A DNA stretch of 64,000 nt from Muricea muricata (taxonomy: Eukaryota > Cnidaria > Anthozoa > Malacalcyonacea > Plexauridae), in contig OY979723.1 in the NCBI GenBank assembly GCA_963855995.1, positions 7,445,013 to 7,509,012 of the forward strand, written 5' to 3'. Numbering within the stretch: position 1 is the first letter of the stretch; the number at the start of each line of letters is the position of its first letter. The notes below the pieces were generated by a model that was given only the letters and a program-made list of their open reading frames with translations, was not told the origin of the DNA and did not search any database. The translations under genes were made by a program, and so were the position numbers. Positions 61,928 through 64,000 of the stretch are shown here, piece after piece.

Positions 61928-62992
61928 TATGAAGGGTGATTACCATCAAAATTCAATATCGCATTATGCAATTTAAAATAATCACATTATCCAATTTTAT
62001 ATTCGGCAAAATCGTATTCGGCTGCTTTATATTTGGCAAAATCGTATTCGTCTGTTTTGTATTCGACAAAATCGTATTCGGCTGTTTTGTATTCGGCAAA
62101 ATCGTATTCGGGTGTCGGGTGCCGTGTTGTATTCGGAAAAGTCGCATTCGGCCGTTTTACATTCGGCGAAATCCTTTCCTTTGTTTTGCATTCCGTAGTA
62201 AATCGCAAAGAAAGACCCTGAGAAGCTAGACGACGACAAGGAATATTTCATCTGTGAAACAGTCAAGAGACAAGACACCAATATCGATATAAATAGACGA
62301 CTCCAGTCGAAGAGAAGTCCAAAACCTTTTACGCCGTTGTGTACTAAGTATACTTCGGCAAATTGAACAAAGCAATGGTAATAACAGCTACCTTGGAAAT
62401 GCTCAATTTCGTTTAGAATGGTTGATAAATTTGGTTTTAAGGATTGAACACCCTGTTGTTGATCTCCTCTCGGAAGCCCATGCTATAATTGTAACACACA
62501 CAGTATATAATAAAAACTTATTGACTGAGACCTCGGGAAAGCAGTATGTTTTGTGGACCTCATCGAGAGTCTCTGGTCCACAAAACATACTGTTTCCCTC
62601 GGTCTCAGTCAATAAGTGTTAATTGCCAAAGCAAAATTCTTAAGAAATTTCCTTCTCGATATTTTCAAATAGCCGACCAACCAGGCCGCCGTGCCCTTCA
62701 AAACTGTAGCCGAATGCGACTTTTCCGAATACAACACGGCACCCGACACCCGAATATGATTTTGCCGAATACAAAATAGCGGAATTGGATTTTGCCGAAT
62801 ATAAAACAGCCGAATATGATTTTGCCGAATACAAAACAGCCGAATACGATTTTGCCGAATACAAAACAGCCGAATATGATTTTGCCGAATATAAAGCAGC
62901 CGAATACGATTTTGCGAATATAAAATTGGATAATGTGATTATTTTAAATTGCATAATGCGATATTGAATTTTGATGGTAATCACCCTTCATA
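61928..62992. mobile_element. Large foldback element with minisatellite arms and a nested palindrome
   Basis: TATGAAGGGTGATTACCATC (61928) is mirrored by GGTAATCACCCTTCATA ending at 62992. Each arm continues through TTGAATTTTGATGG...GCATTATGC...TAATGTGATT and a variable number of 28-29-bp units ending GCCGAAT (ACAGCCGAATACGATTTTGC and close variants; about five to six left, eight right), then GGGTGTCGGGTGCCGTGTTGT. TGTCGAT occurs outside both ends (61921-61927 and 62996-63002). The middle holds a separate palindrome at 62515-62617. Repeated Ala-Glu-Tyr-Asp-Phe frames are artefacts. Confidence 0.82.
62515..62617. mobile_element. Nested palindrome (ACTTATTGACTGAGACC termini)
   Basis: ACTTATTGACTGAGACC.CGGGAAA.CAGTATGTTTTGTGGACC is inverted almost perfectly after a short CTCATCGAGAGTCTCT centre. 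It lies inside the 61.9-kb element and is itself MITE-like. Confidence 0.75.
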
Positions 62993-63394
62993 GTATGTCG
63001 ATAGACGAGTAATTGAGCGAAGCTTCTTCGTTTATTCCGCGAAATATCTTCTCCCTGCACGGTAAATTTTAAGGAGTAAATTTAACTCCATAAGGGTTAT
63101 TTTCGTTTTTTCAACCTAATTTACGTACCACATTTGCAGAGAAATTTTTATCATGTTTGACGTACAAAGTTTAATATCTTTACTACCAAGAACAGTGACT
63201 GTTTTACCACTTAGTATTATTTCCTATTAATTAATATTCATCATTAAGTCTATTAAAAATATTATACATGCATCTTTAAATCTATTAGAGTTGGATGGGG
63301 AGATTCTGTATTTACAATTTGGTGTCAGTTTTGGGTTTACTATTGCATGAAAGACAGATGATAATTTTGCATTCGTCTTGCAAAGTCTTTTAAT

Positions 63395-63720
63395 ATGGGT
63401 TGTCCACACGAGAGATTTACATTGATCGGTTTAGAGCCTTAGCGGTCTAATTATAGACAGTCGAAAATGAGCTTGTAACCGATCCAAGATTGATCTGAAC
63501 TAAGCCACCTCGAGAGGAGGTCTTGGATCGGTTCAAATTTTAAATCGATTTGAGATCTTTGATTTATAACACATGCACAATTGTGAGACAAATAGGTTAA
63601 ATCGCCGATATTTTTTGTGCAATTAAATGTGAACACTCCATGTAATCGGTCCAAGAAAACAGCGTCGGATAGCTTCGACATCGATCTAAATTAGATCGAA
63701 TCAATGTGAACTGAGAGTGA
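63395..63720. repeat. Decayed inverted-repeat element (possible)
   Basis: CACACGAGAGATTTACATTGATCGG at about 63399 is loosely mirrored by CGAATCAATGTGAAC...TACACACGAGTG at about 63698-63740. GATCCAAGATTGATC / GGTCTTGGATCGGTTC pair inside it. The boundaries are unclear. Confidence 0.4.
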
Positions 63721-64000
63721 ACGGCTTTTACACACGAGTGAAAAACATGAAAAATGATGGCGAAATACACTTGGTCATGGTAAGCACTTTGTAACGAGGA
63801 GTTATTTCTAACTAAAGGAACTAAAACATATTTATATATGCCTTTTCAAGACCTACCTTTAGCAATTTTAACAGACTCAAAGTTGCGTCGTTCATAAATC
63901 TTCCGATTTTCCCATATAGTTGACCGGAAATCCGTTAAATTGCGTCAATATACTTGCCACTTGACTACATTAGAAAGATCGTGGAGTTACGCTGCTTTTA

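Noticed and set aside
61953-62967. Repeat proteins with AEYDFAEYKT or KIVFGCFVFG motifs
   Set aside because: They come from the minisatellite arms of the 61.9-kb foldback read on either strand.
61928-62967. CRISPR-like array (28-29-bp repeats)
   Set aside because: The units are contiguous without unique spacers and are inverted across a foldback, in a genome with eukaryotic genes.
63754-63779. Possible first exon ATGATGGCGAAATACACTTG with a GTAAGC donor
   Set aside because: It is a single short donor-bearing stretch near the window end, and no partner exon or homology is visible.

Overview
The window looks like AT-rich nuclear DNA of an invertebrate animal. There are no operons, ribosome-binding sites or long bacterial reading frames. 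Coding sequence sits in short exons flanked by GT/AG splice signals. The rest is dominated by foldback (MITE-type) DNA transposons, fragments of non-LTR retrotransposons, tRNA-derived short repeats and very long microsatellites. The non-LTR elements with restriction-like endonucleases and the many inverted-repeat elements would suit a cnidarian, a sponge or another marine invertebrate. The species cannot be fixed from the sequence alone.

The main genes are two tandem, same-strand ETS-domain transcription factor genes. Gene 1 (35465-46860) is reconstructed from a 10-nt first coding exon (35465-35474), an exon with most of the ETS domain (38656-38912) and a last exon with the end of the ETS domain and a Ser/Asn/Asp-rich tail (46420-46860). 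Gene 2 (48152-49747, 3' part not found) has the same 10-nt first coding exon and an ETS exon of identical length (49491-49747). Intron phases match, the 5' leaders are recognisably related, and the ETS exons are about 74% identical over 73 residues by hand alignment. This indicates a local duplication. The ETS domain near the N-terminus and the intron position resemble the ELK/TCF group, which is inference.

Layout: 0.6-3.0 kb holds two decayed 3' ends of one RLE-type non-LTR retrotransposon, each ending in a short TAA run. 3.5-4.0 kb has two foldback elements. 4.5-5.0 kb has a possible minus-strand gene. 5.8-7.4 kb is a Mutator-like foldback element with a 9-bp direct repeat. 8.3-8.9 kb is a Harbinger-like element. 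12-29 kb is mostly non-coding with foldbacks at 12.1, 15.9, 18.4, 18.7, 19.3, 22.7, 24.9, 26.5 and 27.2 kb plus non-LTR scraps. 29.1-32.3 kb is a nearly intact but 5'-truncated RT-endonuclease element lying between two long TAA arrays. 35-47 kb is ETS gene 1, with CA and TA arrays in its introns. 48-50 kb is ETS gene 2. 50-64 kb holds further foldbacks (50.5, 51.5, 52.3, 54.7, 57.1, 58.0, 61.9 kb), a separated inverted pair (53.7/56.9 kb) and a weak two- to three-exon gene candidate (53.0-54.4 kb).

No interaction between genes can be claimed beyond the ETS paralogy. All coordinates, repeats and direct repeats were read by eye, so element edges may be off by a few bases.
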